NCBI GenBank assembly: GCA_039881145.1
Contig: JAYKKI010000138.1
Span: forward strand, 248,001-312,000
Direction of reading: 5' to 3'
Length of the DNA stretch: 64,000 nucleotides
DNA from: Druceiella hillmani
Taxonomy: Eukaryota; Arthropoda; Insecta; Lepidoptera; Hepialidae
Under the pieces are notes generated by a model. It saw nothing but the letters and a program-made list of their open reading frames with translations, was not told the origin of the DNA and made no database searches. Shown here one piece after another: positions 46,443-57,930 of this stretch. Both the position numbers and the translations under genes were made by a program. How positions within the stretch are numbered: the first letter of the stretch is position 1; every line of letters begins with the position of its first letter.

Positions 46443-47895
46443 TTTTTTTCTGTGGTTGTTATGAGTAATTGGTTCATTTTGTATAGGTTGGTAACTATAA
46501 GCGTTAAATAACCAAAGTAATCAAATAAATCTTATGGTATCTTTAGGGCTGTGTAATCAAACATAAATATGCCATAACTTTGTGTGTTTTTATCTGTCTG
46601 TCCATACTTGCAGTTTCTTCACATTTAGACCAAAATATATGAAAAAATACCGAAAATAGATATTGAAGCGAATTTTTCGAATATGTAGGATACTTCATTA
46701 GTTTTGGAACTATGAAACACTGTTAGGTACGAATAAATAAACCATAAAAAACTATAAAGCCCGCAGAAATAACTGGACGACTAAATTTGCTAGTATCCTT
46801 AAAGTAAATTAATATGAATTATTCTTAAAATATTCAATTGGAAAAAAATAAAAAAACACGAATCCCACTAGCAAGTCCAACTGTTAATATATTAGAATAC
46901 TTATTCACTATAGTTTACGGGTACGTGTAAAAACGACGTAATAATTTATCGTATTCCGACATGTGTATGACCGTTTTTAAATAATAAAACTTGTAACATT
47001 TCAGGGGTTTGGGGCGTGAACTATTGATATCACTTAAATTGTAAATTTGATCTTATGTCATTTTAATGAACACTAGTTGCACGGTTAATTTTTTTTTTTA
47101 TTTGGGTTTGTTTCACAAAAGTTGCAATCAATAAAATTATAATCACTATTAATATAAAAATTACCACAAGGATACAGCGAAACAATATTAATGAAAAATG
47201 TTATATTGAACATTTCAATAGATTATGGAATCTATTAGGGGAAAATTATTCACCTATATGCTTCAATGTGAACCCGTCACTTTTATGTTTTCTTAAGCTG
47301 AAGCTGAAGGTATAACATTCTATAAATTTATAAAGCTTTTGCACCTTCATTGATCCCTACCTCGTTCAGAATGACACGCCTTTGGAAAAATAAGTGGTAC
47401 CTACATCACTCATTAAATTTTGTTCATATCACATCGTGCTTTATAGCAAAATTAATTAATGTCATGTGCAATAAGTATCTGATCCAGTATCTTTTATAAT
47501 TTTACCTTAAATATAAAATTCCCTATATTTATATTTCAGAAAGTTTTTCCGTCTACTTGTTGGTCCTTTTATGACTGACTAGCAACTTGCTAGTAGCTGA
47601 CTTTAACATTTATTCATACATCACGTTTAGTGATCTTTCCTAATGTGCCAATAACACTCTTACAAACACTTTGTTGTTTTGCACTACAACGTTGTTTTGC
47701 ACTTTATTTTAATTAATAAATGTATAATGATAACCTAATGATTTATTAGCTTCCTATCCTCCGTTCCCCCTTTCCAATTACGATTACCTCGCGCCGACTT
47801 CCATGTTCATTTACTTTTGAACACCTTTCATTTTTCAAAACTGATAATACAAATTATGAAATGTAAAGGATACATTTTTCTCAATAGAAAACGCC
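46438..47895. other. AT-rich stretch with one weak repeat fragment
   Basis: ttttatctgtctgtccatac at about 46590 is reminiscent of the dispersed repeat described at 45.4 kb. Nothing else is recognised. Confidence 0.4.
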
Positions 47896-47904
47896 TAATA
47901 TGTA

Positions 47905-48135
47905 TAATAATTAACAATTGACCTGAACATTGTTATTTCGTACGACTCCCTTTTTTAAGTCAACGTGGCTCGTCAATAAAAGGTAGATAAATGCCGTCGC
48001 CGACTTTTTTATAAACCAATTTAAGGTGTTCAATTCCGCCATATACATTGTCAGTGCATTTATTATAGTTTTGTCAATTTTCCTCACTATCGCGTCCAGA
48101 CAAATATGTTTTCCTCCGACTATATTGATCATATT
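47905..48135. promoter_or_regulatory. Island open on both strands, possible conserved non-coding element
   Basis: The segment is open on minus for 73 codons and overlaps a 75-codon plus frame. Neither protein is recognisable. Words such as cgtcaataaaaggtagataa, ttttataaaccaattt and tccgccatatacattg resemble those of the other islands (Abd-B/Caudal-like TTTATAA and CAATAAA cores). I favour regulatory DNA over a gene, weakly. Confidence 0.22.
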
Positions 48136-48155
48136 AAATTTATCTCAAAGTTATA

Positions 48156-48208
48156 CACATATGTTACGTGCATATTTTAAAGCCCACATATGTTATGTGC
48201 ATATTTTA
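48156..48208. repeat. Tandem duplication, 29-bp offset
   Basis: cacatatgttacgtgcatat at 48156 is repeated with one change at 48185. Confidence 0.9.
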
Positions 48209-48259
48209 TTACCACAGGGTAATGAAAAATTATATTACCATAACAATAGGTAATAAAAT

Positions 48260-50114
48260 CTAGTTCATCATGTCTTAATAGTTGTATGTCAATAAGATTA
48301 GTTGTTATTGGGTGAATTAAAAAAAAACCAATAAGCAAGCAAACATAATTTTCTTCTTTATTATACCGGTAGGATAAACTTCTATATTAGTATGAAAGAA
48401 ACTTTTATTAATCTTTCCCTTATAATCTAATTATGAATATAGGCTTTTAATTATTGTCACATATCTTCTCCACCACTTCAGTCTTTACAAGAGTGGCTAT
48501 TCGTTTTAGAATTAAAGTTAATTTGTTTGATAATGCTTTCCAAATTATATAAATTACTAGAACAAACAAACGATGATTTTTTTATGTAAATCCATGAAGT
48601 TACATTCGACACTTAATGAGAAACAAAAAAAATCGTATCATATTAAGTATTTGATATTTTACTGCTCTTTTTAACTACAAGTAATTAAAATTTTGAGTAA
48701 TTATTATTTTGGGTGAAATATAAAGAATAACAGAAAAAAAACTAAATAAAAAACAATTTATTATAAGCACTATAGTCGTCTCGGAATCGTATAGTTAGAA
48801 CAGCATGCATTACTTAGTTACCACTATCATACATGGACAAATTTTAAATGCTAAGAAAGTTTAACCTATGGAAAAGAATCTAACATTCACTTAGCCTTTT
48901 TTTATGACTTTCAGATAATTTTTAAAATATTTTCAACAAGACAAAAAAAGTTGGCTCTGAACAGAAATGAAATTAAAAACATCACTTAAACTTGAAACAA
49001 ATTAAAGGAACAGATTCTTCTAACATAGCTTAAAATTCCTTCATTACTCATTTGTATACATTGATTGTTTTTCAGCATACATTTCGAACCGTTTCAGTTT
49101 ATACGAAAGAATCTGAAGTGACCCTAATCATAATTTTATCTCGAGTGCTTCATATTCTTCTTTCGCAGTATTGACTGTGAGATCCGCGGAAAGCGATGTT
49201 AATTCAATCCTCCGAGGTTCAAATCTATAAGTTATACAATTTTTGTACTAATAAAATAAAAGAAAAATGATCTAATGATATAAAATACTACAGTAATTCG
49301 TAAGCAGTAGAAGATTTTACCACGTGTTTTATATTAGTACTCCGTTTCTTTGATATTCGTAAAAAAATTTGTTAAATGTTGTAATAGACGATATATCATA
49401 TTTAACAAATTTCCTGTAAATCTAATGGAATATGAATATAATATCACATAAATGTTAAGCCCATCTAAAGGTAGGTATATTATTCTCAAATATTAGCTTA
49501 ATAATTTAAGCTTAAATCAAAAGCTTTCTAAATTATATAAAATTTTTTAACTATACTTTTTCTCAAAATGCAATATCTTTTTAATTTCCTGAGTGAAACC
49601 TTTACTTATTTAATAAGACATTGACTGGAAATTAGAAAATTAAAATTAGTAGCAATACCGCCTCATGTATAGATAGTGCAGTAAATTCATTATAAATAAC
49701 TTGGGAGGAGATTGTGGTTATTGGGTATCAATTCTTTGTTTCCATAGCTACAAAAAATAACTAACGTAATTGTTTAAATCAGCGATCGCTTACGATGTAC
49801 ATTACTTTTATTAATTTTCTTTTTAATCTAAAATACTTAAATATAATTTCATAACTAACATTAATTTTTTTTATATCTCTGTTGAAAATAAGTACATATA
49901 TCTTTTAATTAAAGAATGAATTTAGTTCGGTAAGTTTATTTTGGGTATAGTAAGTATGTTTGGTATGACAGGTATATTAAGTGTTCCCAGCAAAAATAGG
50001 GAAGAAAAGAGGTCAATAAATGTATGTGCTAATGATTTGTAAACATTTTCAAAGCTACGTGGTTAAATCAGATCGTAATACTTAACGTAACTTGGCAACT
50101 AATCGCCATCATTT

Positions 50115-50115
<1 letters not shown>
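48260..50115. other. AT-rich non-coding stretch
   Basis: No supported feature in 1.9 kb. Confidence 0.5.

Positions 50116-50117
<2 letters not shown>

Positions 50118-50208
<91 letters not shown>
50118..50208. repeat. (TA)n-(TG)n-(TA)n microsatellite
   Basis: About 90 bp of TA repeats interrupted by six TG units. Confidence 0.98.
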
Positions 50209-50211
<3 letters not shown>

Positions 50212-50371
50212 ATCTTTATTTTTTTCTTTAAAATATTTTTTCATATAACTCGTTAAAAAAATTAAATCACTTAAAAAAAATTGTTACATCGACTTTTTAA
50301 AGAAATAGTTAAGAGCTTTTATCTCCGTGTAAAATAATGTCCCGCACAAGTTTTTTTTTATAAGTATAGGT

Positions 50372-50556
50372 GATAGTGAAGAATTCTGTAAATTTGTAAT
50401 ATATATAGATAGATAGTGAAGAATTCTGTAAATTTGTAATATATATAGATAGATAGTGAAGAATTCTGTAAATTTGTAATATATATAGATAGATAGTGAA
50501 GAATTCTGTAAATTTGTAATATATATAGATAGATAGTGAAGAATTCTGTAAATTTG
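50372..50556. repeat. Tandem array of a 40-bp unit, about 4.6 copies
   Basis: The core gaattctgtaaatttg recurs exactly at 50381, 50421, 50461, 50501 and 50541. The intervening units (taatatatatagatagatag and so on) are identical by eye. The copies carry an EcoRI-like gaattc each. Perfect identity indicates a recent expansion or strong homogenisation. No coding or CRISPR-like spacer pattern is present. Confidence 0.98.
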
Positions 50557-50559
50557 AAT

Positions 50560-51095
50560 AGTTATTGTGCTTTTATAGTTTGATTTCTACACTGAGTGTG
50601 TTAATTACGTAATTTGGTGACATTTTAAAAATAAAATAATTTTATTTTTTGTATTTCTATGATCAAAGCAAAAAAGTAATAAAAAAAAACTAATAAATAC
50701 GTAAATGTACTCGGAATAAATTGTAATATCCTCACAATAATATATACTAACATCTAGAAAATTATTTCTCTTAAATTCATTAATATCATTTTATCATTTT
50801 TTTCACCTCGCTTGTAATTAAAAAAAAAAAGGTTTTTTTTATTATAATCAGCGACTTGAATAGACAATAAACCATGCAATAGAATTACCTACGTGAGATA
50901 AACATATGTTCTGTAGGATTTTTTGCTTATATTAAATTTCTTATATGTGTTATTTTATTATCTTTTATAATTCGGTCGTTACATAAATATTTATATATTT
51001 ATGAAAAGCTGAATATAATTTATATCGTAATAATATAAAGGTTTTACACTTTCCATGAACCTGAAGTGAATGTGTCAAACTTTTATTAACATCAA
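50560..51095. other. AT-rich non-coding stretch
   Basis: Nothing supported. Confidence 0.5.
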
Positions 51096-51141
51096 CTTTC
51101 TAGGTTTTGAGATTAGTGTATATACAGGGCCACGTAAACAA

Positions 51142-51170
51142 AAGAGCGTGTCTATAACAAACACGCTCTT
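51142..51170. repeat. Perfect 10-bp stem hairpin
   Basis: aagagcgtgt, then a 9-nt loop ctataacaa, then acacgctctt. It sits in a GC-richer stretch (about 51110-51380) that otherwise has no frame or repeat. Confidence 0.95.
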
Positions 51171-51879
51171 CCCAGGTTAGAAGTGAAATTTGTTTGCAGC
51201 TTAACTGTAACCGTTTAAAACGTAGTATCCGTGAATTGAATTAGTTACAATTAAAAGCAAGTGAAACACATTTATCGAAAAAGTAAAATTTCAATATTTG
51301 CGCCAAGCGCGTGTGTAGTCAATTTTTCATGTCGTTGAAAATGTACTCTCGCCAACGCTAATAGAGTTTATCTAACTTATTGCACAGATTTATAGGCTTG
51401 CATATCTAATGTAGAGAAGTACGGATTTAATAAAGGTTAATTTACTTGCCCAGTGGTTTAATTTCATAAATTTCAATAATGTGATAACTTTTTATTCTTA
51501 ATACCAAGGTCAATTTAGAGATCTTAATTTAAATCGGATGACACAGACAGAAGATGCATTCACTGACATTAATATTTCGAGCCGACACACTATCGCACGC
51601 CCACACTTAATTCACCTTTATTTTTGCTAAAATATACTTGCTTTTTCTTTCATTATAACTTATGAGACTGTGCTTACATTAAAATAAGCTGTGATGAATG
51701 ATGGCATAACGACTCATGATGTGCATTTTTATTTATTTTCTTCCAAATACAAAAATTTCAAAATGCTTTCGGATTATTAAAGTTTTTTATCATCGTGAAA
51801 GTGAATACCACTTCTTCTTTTATTTTGAGTGTTTTGAAATAAAACATCTCAGCCTCTTTCTTACTAAATAATATATATT

Positions 51880-51880
<1 letters not shown>
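51171..51880. other. GC-richer to AT-rich non-coding stretch
   Basis: The first 200 bp have mixed composition (tttgcgccaagcgcgtgtgt; ctctcgccaacgctaatag). After that it is ordinary AT-rich sequence. No gene. Confidence 0.4.

Positions 51881-51883
<3 letters not shown>

Positions 51884-51921
<38 letters not shown>
51884..51921. repeat. (AT)n microsatellite
   Basis: About 38 bp of AT repeats. Confidence 0.97.
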
Positions 51922-51922
<1 letters not shown>

Positions 51923-52089
51923 GTCTTTTTTATAACACGTTTTGATGACACATTATCTAAAATTTTCTAAAGAAATATTTATGGGACTATTAAAATTTAC
52001 GCTTTCAAACGATATGCTCCACACCACATATGGTATTTTAAATGTCTTTTTTCCAGAATTTAACTTGCCCACTAAATTTATATATAATT

Positions 52090-52240
52090 TTCTTGAGTAT
52101 TAACTACTGGTATGTGTGCAGGTTAATATTTTTGATTTCTATGCCGAATTTAAACTTTTTACGTCAATCAGTTTCTTAGTAAAAATGGCTCTTACAGACG
52201 GACATACGGATATTTGAGTGATCCTTAATCCGTTTTTCAT
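52090..52240 (-). repeat. Diverged dispersed insect repeat fragment
   Basis: On the minus strand the order is ccgtatgtccgtctgtaaga, then ctaagaaactgattgac, then aaattcggcatagaaatc. This parallels the 30.26-kb copy in reverse orientation. Confidence 0.45.
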
Positions 52241-53030
52241 TCTAAGCTACGAATTTCTAATTATTAAAATTATGTCAAAAACTACGCTGCACTGCATTGT
52301 CATTCTAATGCATTTCTTTATACGCATTCTTTAAATTATATTAAAAAGTTATGTCATGAATAAATTAGACGAAATACTAAACATGCATGAATTAATAGGT
52401 TCCCTATTTTATTAGTATCGTGAGCAAGTTTCCAAAGACAAGAATAAATTTTTAAAGAAGTTTTTTAAATTTTACAAGCAGATTTACGCACTTGTTTCAT
52501 TCTGATTTGTAAGTTATATTACTTTTTGCCTAATTACAACGCCATTTCTGAAATATCAATCCACTTTATTTTTTACCCAAAAATTGATAATGTGTTTTCA
52601 AGATCAATGCAATATCAAAATCTAGAATTTTTAAAGAAACAAATGACGATTCAATATATTTATTTTATTTAATGCTTTTTTCATTCACGTGTCGTGTTAT
52701 TGCAAATATTACATAAATATGGTGCAACATATGGAATTAGAAAATTATTTTTTTTTTGAAAATTAGGATTGGAGTATTAAATAAAATTTGTATGGGAGTA
52801 TTTTTAGTATTCAAAATAATATTAGTTATATTGAAGCGTTTTATACACAGAATTGTGCAAGTGTAACTTCCATTTTCATTATTTTTCTAAAATTATTTCT
52901 GAAATATCAAATAACGCTTTAAAGTAACCACGGAACCATTTTTTCTGCTCCGTCTGATACGTGCTCGGCCACTATTTTGGTTATAACGCTCGCGAGTTTT
53001 CTAGACATTATCAGATTTCTCCCGTTTTTC
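52241..53030. other. AT-rich non-coding stretch
   Basis: Nothing supported until the GC-richer segment beginning near 52930. Confidence 0.45.
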
Positions 53031-53033
53031 CAG

Positions 53034-53217
53034 TCGGATAGTTCCAAAGCCACTAAGTCATCTGATTATCCGCAATATCGGAACAATTACCCGCAGTCTG
53101 GTTGTTAGCATCGCGGAAAATGGGACGATAGAAGGCTTGGACATCAGACGCGTGCCGTTGCTTAGCAATCTAAGAGTCGTCACACTATGCGATGTAGACG
53201 CTAAGTTATTCGAGTAG
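53034..53217 (+). CDS. Candidate 3'-terminal coding exon, unknown protein
   Basis: A strong splice acceptor (pyrimidine tract tttctcccgtttttccag, 53016-53033) opens a GC-rich segment. After one phase base it encodes 60 codons to a TAG at 53215-53217. The sequence starts RIVPKPLSHLIIRNIG and ends LRVVTLCDVDAKLFE. The repeated L..L.I / I..LDI..VP.LSNLRVVTL spacing is faintly leucine-rich-repeat-like, but I do not recognise a family. An AATAAA signal lies about 35 bp after the stop (about 53250), so the arrangement fits a terminal exon. It has no internal ATG and no upstream exon has been found. A GC-rich chance frame or a transposon remnant remains possible. Confidence 0.35.
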
Positions 53218-54225
53218 TAAAGTTGGGTGAAGTGGAAGAAGTAAGAGGAATAAATACTTATTATATATGTTACTATTTCAGTAAAAATTTAGTTAAAAAT
53301 GTGTGAAAGTGCAAGTAAAATTAAAACTTAAAATTAGATATTTTTAACTAAATATATAAAAAAAAAATCTGTCTTCATAGAACCATATAATAAAATATAA
53401 TTACTTTTCCCTTTGTTCATTATCATATAAATTTTTAGACGATTTCCACATTTTCGATTACATTCAACAGGTCTCCCTCTACAGTGCAGTAGGAGATAAA
53501 TTTCGTAGGGCACCATCTATGGGACAGTAGCAAAATGGTGGCTTAATATATGTTCATACTTTATTTTATAAATGCTCGTACTTGATTTCGATTTTTTGTT
53601 AAATAGCGCGTTTAATAAAATTCAAAAACAAACACAAACGAAGTCATCGGAAAAGCTACTTAATAATAAACTTGTATCTTCTATTGAGCGCTATATTGGA
53701 TAATAATTCATTTTATTTTACGTGAATATTTTGATTTTATATCAGCCTCTTTACTAACGTAGCGGGTCGATGACTCTGAAACATGACTGAGCGACCGGAC
53801 GTTCTCCCCTATTCCCTCTACGTGGCGACAATTTGTTGTAGCGAAGCGCCTTTTTCCTCTTTAGTGTAGTTTGTGCACACTAGAGACAGTACGTACGTTA
53901 CAATAAATAAATATTATTTTATATGGAGTTTTTTATTGCGTATAGCTTTACAGCATGAATACAGGTGAAAATGAAAGTATATATTCAATTATATGAAAGC
54001 AAGATGTTATTTTTAGAAAAGAACAAAAAAATCGAATGAACTGCTAAAATAGGCGACGCAATTAAATTAACAGTAATGATACATATAACAATGGCGATGC
54101 GATTGAGGGATACGTAAAAAATGGAACTAAACACACTAAAGTAGTAATGTTAATCAGGATGTAAACAAATTAATGTTGTATCATTAAAATTTGGCTTTGT
54201 TAATGTAAATTAAATTTGGCTTTAT
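53218..54225. other. Mixed non-coding stretch with GC-rich patch
   Basis: At about 53755-53890 a GC-richer patch contains cgtagcgggtcgatgactct and ctctacgtggcgacaatttg and gives only short frames. It might be a promoter region, but there is no decisive motif. A short duplication of aaatttggcttt occurs at about 54186-54222. Confidence 0.35.
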
Positions 54226-56248
54226 TTATATATATATATATATATTAACCGAACACTGTTACAACCCCACGATCGGAATGTTATAGGAATACCTTGCACT
54301 TAATTTTTTTTTTAATTTGTTATGTACCATGTTATCCTATAACCATTATACATAACTATATGTGTAAAAGTTACAAAATGCTTTGCACGTATTATATTTT
54401 AACAGATGCAAAAAATTTATATTTAAAAAAATTAGGGGTCGAACGTGTTTTTCTTTTTACTTTTCCTATGAAAAAACGGCTGTCAATCAACTTTCAACCA
54501 GAAATTTTATAACCTCTCTTTAGGTGATCCTTTAGCTAATTTTAAAACGTTAATTTCTTTGGGTTTGTTTTTTTTTCATATCAATTCCTGTTTGTTTTTG
54601 ATAATTCAGTGTTTAGTATTACTGAGAATGGGAATTAACTCGAAAAACTTATAACTTATGCTTTCTTGGAAAAGCAAATTTTGTGTAGGAAGTTTTATAA
54701 AAATTGAGATTCACGGACGGAAGAGCGAAAAATGCAGAATTGTAATGGATATTTGTTGACTAAAGAATCTTAAAAAGAAAAATTGTATGAGGAGAATGGA
54801 AGAAGAACTTTAGAAAACTTCAAGACATGGATGAGGAAATAACAACAGGAATCATTCAGAAGTCTTGAAAAAAACATGCCATGCTCAAGTAGAACTCGTA
54901 CTACGAGGATTTCGTACATATTAGATACTTGTAAACATTTGAAGGTACACTGCATTTCTATCACACTCTTTACATATATTAATTTTTCACAACCTAAATA
55001 CATTGCCAATAATAACATCTTTGAAGGTCGTCCAAACATAGTGCATGTTATCCAGGGTAAACGCCAGAATCTAACCAAGATTAAAGGAAAACTATGGCGA
55101 TCACATAGTTTTCCTATAATCTTGGTTTGTTTCTAAAAACCTTATTTCTTCATAATTTTAGGTAAGTAGTTTATAAACAAGTGGCGGGGAAGGGAACATA
55201 TTTTTATATATTTTTCAGCACCTGCCTAAAATTACGAAAAAAATATTTTTGAAATACTTGTAACTAACCCGATCGAATGAAACTACCCCTATACACGGAA
55301 TGAAAAATGTGTTCTAGTACTTAATTTGCCCCACATCCTCCACCCTTAAATGTCCAAACAAATACGTATTTAAGTGAGACGTATCGAGACATATTTTCCA
55401 TTTTCTGTTTTTCCATTTGAGGTAAAAAACTTTTAAATCCCATCTATTATAAATTGGGCATTTGTGTAACATCACTTTTATTATTAATTTTGCATATATG
55501 TACATATAGTCCTTATAGTGTAACGTTTCTGTATAATTCAAAAGTGCACTATGGTTTGTAAGAAGTTAAAAATTAAATAACATAAACAAATATAATGGTA
55601 AGTTTCACTCTTTCAAAAATTTTGATGTCATCATTATGAAAAAGAAAGCGGTGGAAATGAATAGAAAGAGAAAATGGGACGCGCAACTTTCCTCGTCGTT
55701 TCAGTTTCAGCTGCAGACATCAGCAAAAAAAATTTCACCATTGGTGCATTTAATGGTACATTTTAATATTTTAAAAAGCAACATGTAACAAAATAAACAG
55801 AAAAACTTTTAAGATAGGCAAAATTATATGAAATTAAAAAAACGAGAATAAATAATCTTCGGTTTCTTTAATGCTTATAGCGTAGGCCATAAAGGAAAAT
55901 TATTTTTAAAATGACAGATTTTTCAAATCATTACATTTGTACATAACAAAATGTAGGTTTTGAATCATCTATAGAAGGGTGGTTTCTTTGCTGTCTATAC
56001 CTCTTAATATCGTTGCTGTCTCTACCTCTTGATATGTTGAGCCTATAATTTTTCAAACTTTTTCAAACTCGCAGCTTTATATTTTGCAAAAGAGTAAAAA
56101 AGTGGAAAATGGTAAATTAAATTTTAATTTCATCGTGACAATTATCTTAAATGACACTAACTTGACTGAATGCGCAGATGTATTTTCTTTTCCGTTTTAC
56201 ATGTAGGGAAAAATTTTGTCTTTTTAATATTTTGTTATACACTAAAAC

Positions 56249-56250
<2 letters not shown>
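54226..56250. other. AT-rich non-coding stretch
   Basis: Apart from the hairpin listed separately, only low-complexity frames and a partial duplication (tgctgtctatacctcttaat-type words at about 55989 and 56016) are seen. Confidence 0.45.
55073..55127. repeat. 24-bp stem, 7-nt loop hairpin
   Basis: accaagattaaaggaaaact at the left arm is matched by its reverse complement on the right with one mismatch; the loop is gcgatca. Two short ORFs on opposite strands overlap it and are not credible genes. Confidence 0.96.
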
Positions 56251-56287
<37 letters not shown>

Positions 56288-56299
56288 AATATATATATG
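56251..56299. repeat. (TA)n microsatellite at left flank of the Tc1 element
   Basis: TA repeats with minor interruptions immediately before the left terminal repeat of the transposon. A matching TA tract lies at the other end. Confidence 0.95.
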
Positions 56300-56304
56300 T
56301 AAAC

Positions 56305-56331
56305 ACACTCTTTTGCATAAAAAACGGGCGA
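56305..56331 (+). repeat. Left terminal inverted repeat of the Tc1 element
   Basis: cactcttttgcataaaaaac followed by gggcg. The complement with a few indels is at 57780-57804. Confidence 0.85.
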
Positions 56332-56629
56332 TTTTGATTTTGTCATATTATTAACAAAATATTATTTATTGAGAGGTTGTATTAATGGTAATTGTTACTG
56401 GCAGGTATAGTGTATTCTGGCACATTAAAACAAACGTTCTAAATTTGAAATTTATTCTTTTTGAATGAAAATTCTCTTTCACTAACAAAAATGTATTTTT
56501 TGGCGGTGAATGAAAACCAACTCTTATTAAGTTCTTTTTAATTTGTTACGTTTTTTATTTTAACGAATAATTTTTAATTAAATTACTGCTGTTTGCTGCA
56601 TTAGTTCACTTTTGTTAGCTGTTCTCAGT

Positions 56630-57537
56630 ATGGTTGAAAAAACGATAAGAGCTAGTAAAATTATTGTGCTGCTTGAAGAAGGCTGTAGCCAATATTGTGT
56701 GTCTCAGCGGTATAATGTAAGCCGTTTCACTGGCCAAAGGACCTGGAAACGATACCAAGAAACTTGCTCTGTCAGTAGAAGGCCTGAAAGAAAACGGTGC
56801 ACTGAGCCACGGGACGACCGCTTAATTGTCAGTCAAGCGCTACGAAATCGTCAAGTTACGTACGTGGATCTAAAACAGAACCTCAAAAAGGTACACGAGT
56901 AAGCCTATGTACAGTCTGAACGCGACTTCAGGCCGTCAATATACGTAGCTATCGCTCAGCACGGGGCCCTACATTGCTCCGTGCGCATCGAGTTGCCAGA
57001 TTGAGATTCGCTCAAAATTATTTGTCATGGACTCAACAAGACTGGATTAGCGTTTTATTTTCCGATGAAGCTCGTATGTCGATTAGTGGCGAGGATCCAT
57101 GTCAGCGAGTCGTACGAACACCTGGAGGACGCTTTGCAGAAGTGTGCACTTAATGCGCAAAGGTACATAACAGAGGTTATTATTCTTCATACCCAACCCG
57201 CATTAACAGCAGTTGGAGGCGAGTCCATTTTTATGGACGACAACGCTCGCGCCCACCGCTCTAGAGACGCTGATGCATATATGCAGGAGGCCGTAATTCG
57301 TCGGTTAGACTGGCCAGCTAGTAGTCCCGACCTCAATCCGATAGAATACATATGGGATAATTTCAAACACGCGTCAGAGCCATAAAACCAGCTCCAGGAA
57401 ACATTCAGGCCCTTAAAAATATGATCTTTGCTAAATGGGAACGTATTCCTCAGGAAATGATAAAAAACGTAGTGGAAAGCATGCCTAGCAGATTAAGCGC
57501 ATTTATTTTAGCTAGAGGAGGCCATACTCGTTACTAA
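56630..57537 (+). pseudogene. Tc1-family DD34E transposase, frameshifted and internally deleted
   Basis: The ATG at 56630 opens MVEKTIRASKIIVLLEEG, a helix-turn-helix DNA-binding region with the expected LEEG.S. pattern, up to the stop at 56900. A one-base shift near 56890 restores a second block with in-frame TGA (about 56920), HRVARLRFA, WTQQDWISVLFSDEARM (first catalytic Asp, about 57060) and GGRFAEVC. About 35-40 residues containing the usual GGGSVMVWGG-type motif are deleted near 57150. The frame starting upstream at 57065 then supplies LNAQRYITEVI, FMDDNARAH (second Asp) and SSPDLNPIEYIWD. The third acid is Glu with 34 residues between it and the second Asp, the DD34E spacing of Tc1. 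A last shift near 57373 leads to the normal C-terminus ending GGHTRY at 57537. It cannot make active enzyme. Confidence 0.93.
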
Positions 57538-57779
57538 ATTTTTAAATTTTATGTTAAATTAATTACAAATATGAAAAAAATAACTTTAGCCATTTTTAAT
57601 GTACCAGTATGAAAACGCTCGTTTGTGGACTTTACATCGTTTTTTTTATTTATTCACATTTTTAATGACTGAAATAGGTAAAAACGATATCTCAATAATA
57701 TACAACGGTATTCTCATCATATTGCCATATAAAATGCATCAAATAATAAGAAAATAACTCTGACATGGTTTATTCCTCT

Positions 57780-57804
57780 AAATGCCCGTTTTTTTTGCAA
57801 GAGT
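57780..57804 (-). repeat. Right terminal inverted repeat of the Tc1 element
   Basis: aaatgcccgttttttttgca followed by agag, the inverted counterpart of the left repeat with small indels. Confidence 0.85.
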
Positions 57805-57830
57805 ATATATTTATATACATACATATATAC

Positions 57831-57928
<98 letters not shown>

Positions 57929-57930
57929 AA
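57804..57930. repeat. (TA)n microsatellite at right flank of the Tc1 element
   Basis: About 125 bp of TA repeats with occasional CA/GT interruptions starting directly at the right terminal repeat. Confidence 0.96.

Larger units (their letters stand above)
56303..57806 (+). mobile_element. Degenerate Tc1/mariner (DD34E) transposon
   Basis: A unit of about 1.5 kb encodes a broken Tc1-family transposase on plus and is bounded by inverted terminal repeats: cactcttttgcataaaaaac at 56305 and, inverted at about 57781-57804, a cccgttttttttgcaagagt tract. Both ends lie in TA-repeat DNA. Tc1/mariner elements insert at TA and duplicate it, which fits. The repeats are about 25 bp and differ by small indels, and the ORF is frameshifted and deleted, so the copy is dead. 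Confidence 0.9.

Noticed and set aside
46283..46477. Minus-strand Ile-Tyr frame
   Set aside because: Translation of a TA/CA microsatellite.
50372..50556. CRISPR-like regular repeats
   Set aside because: Units are identical end to end without unique spacers, in a eukaryotic context; a plain minisatellite.
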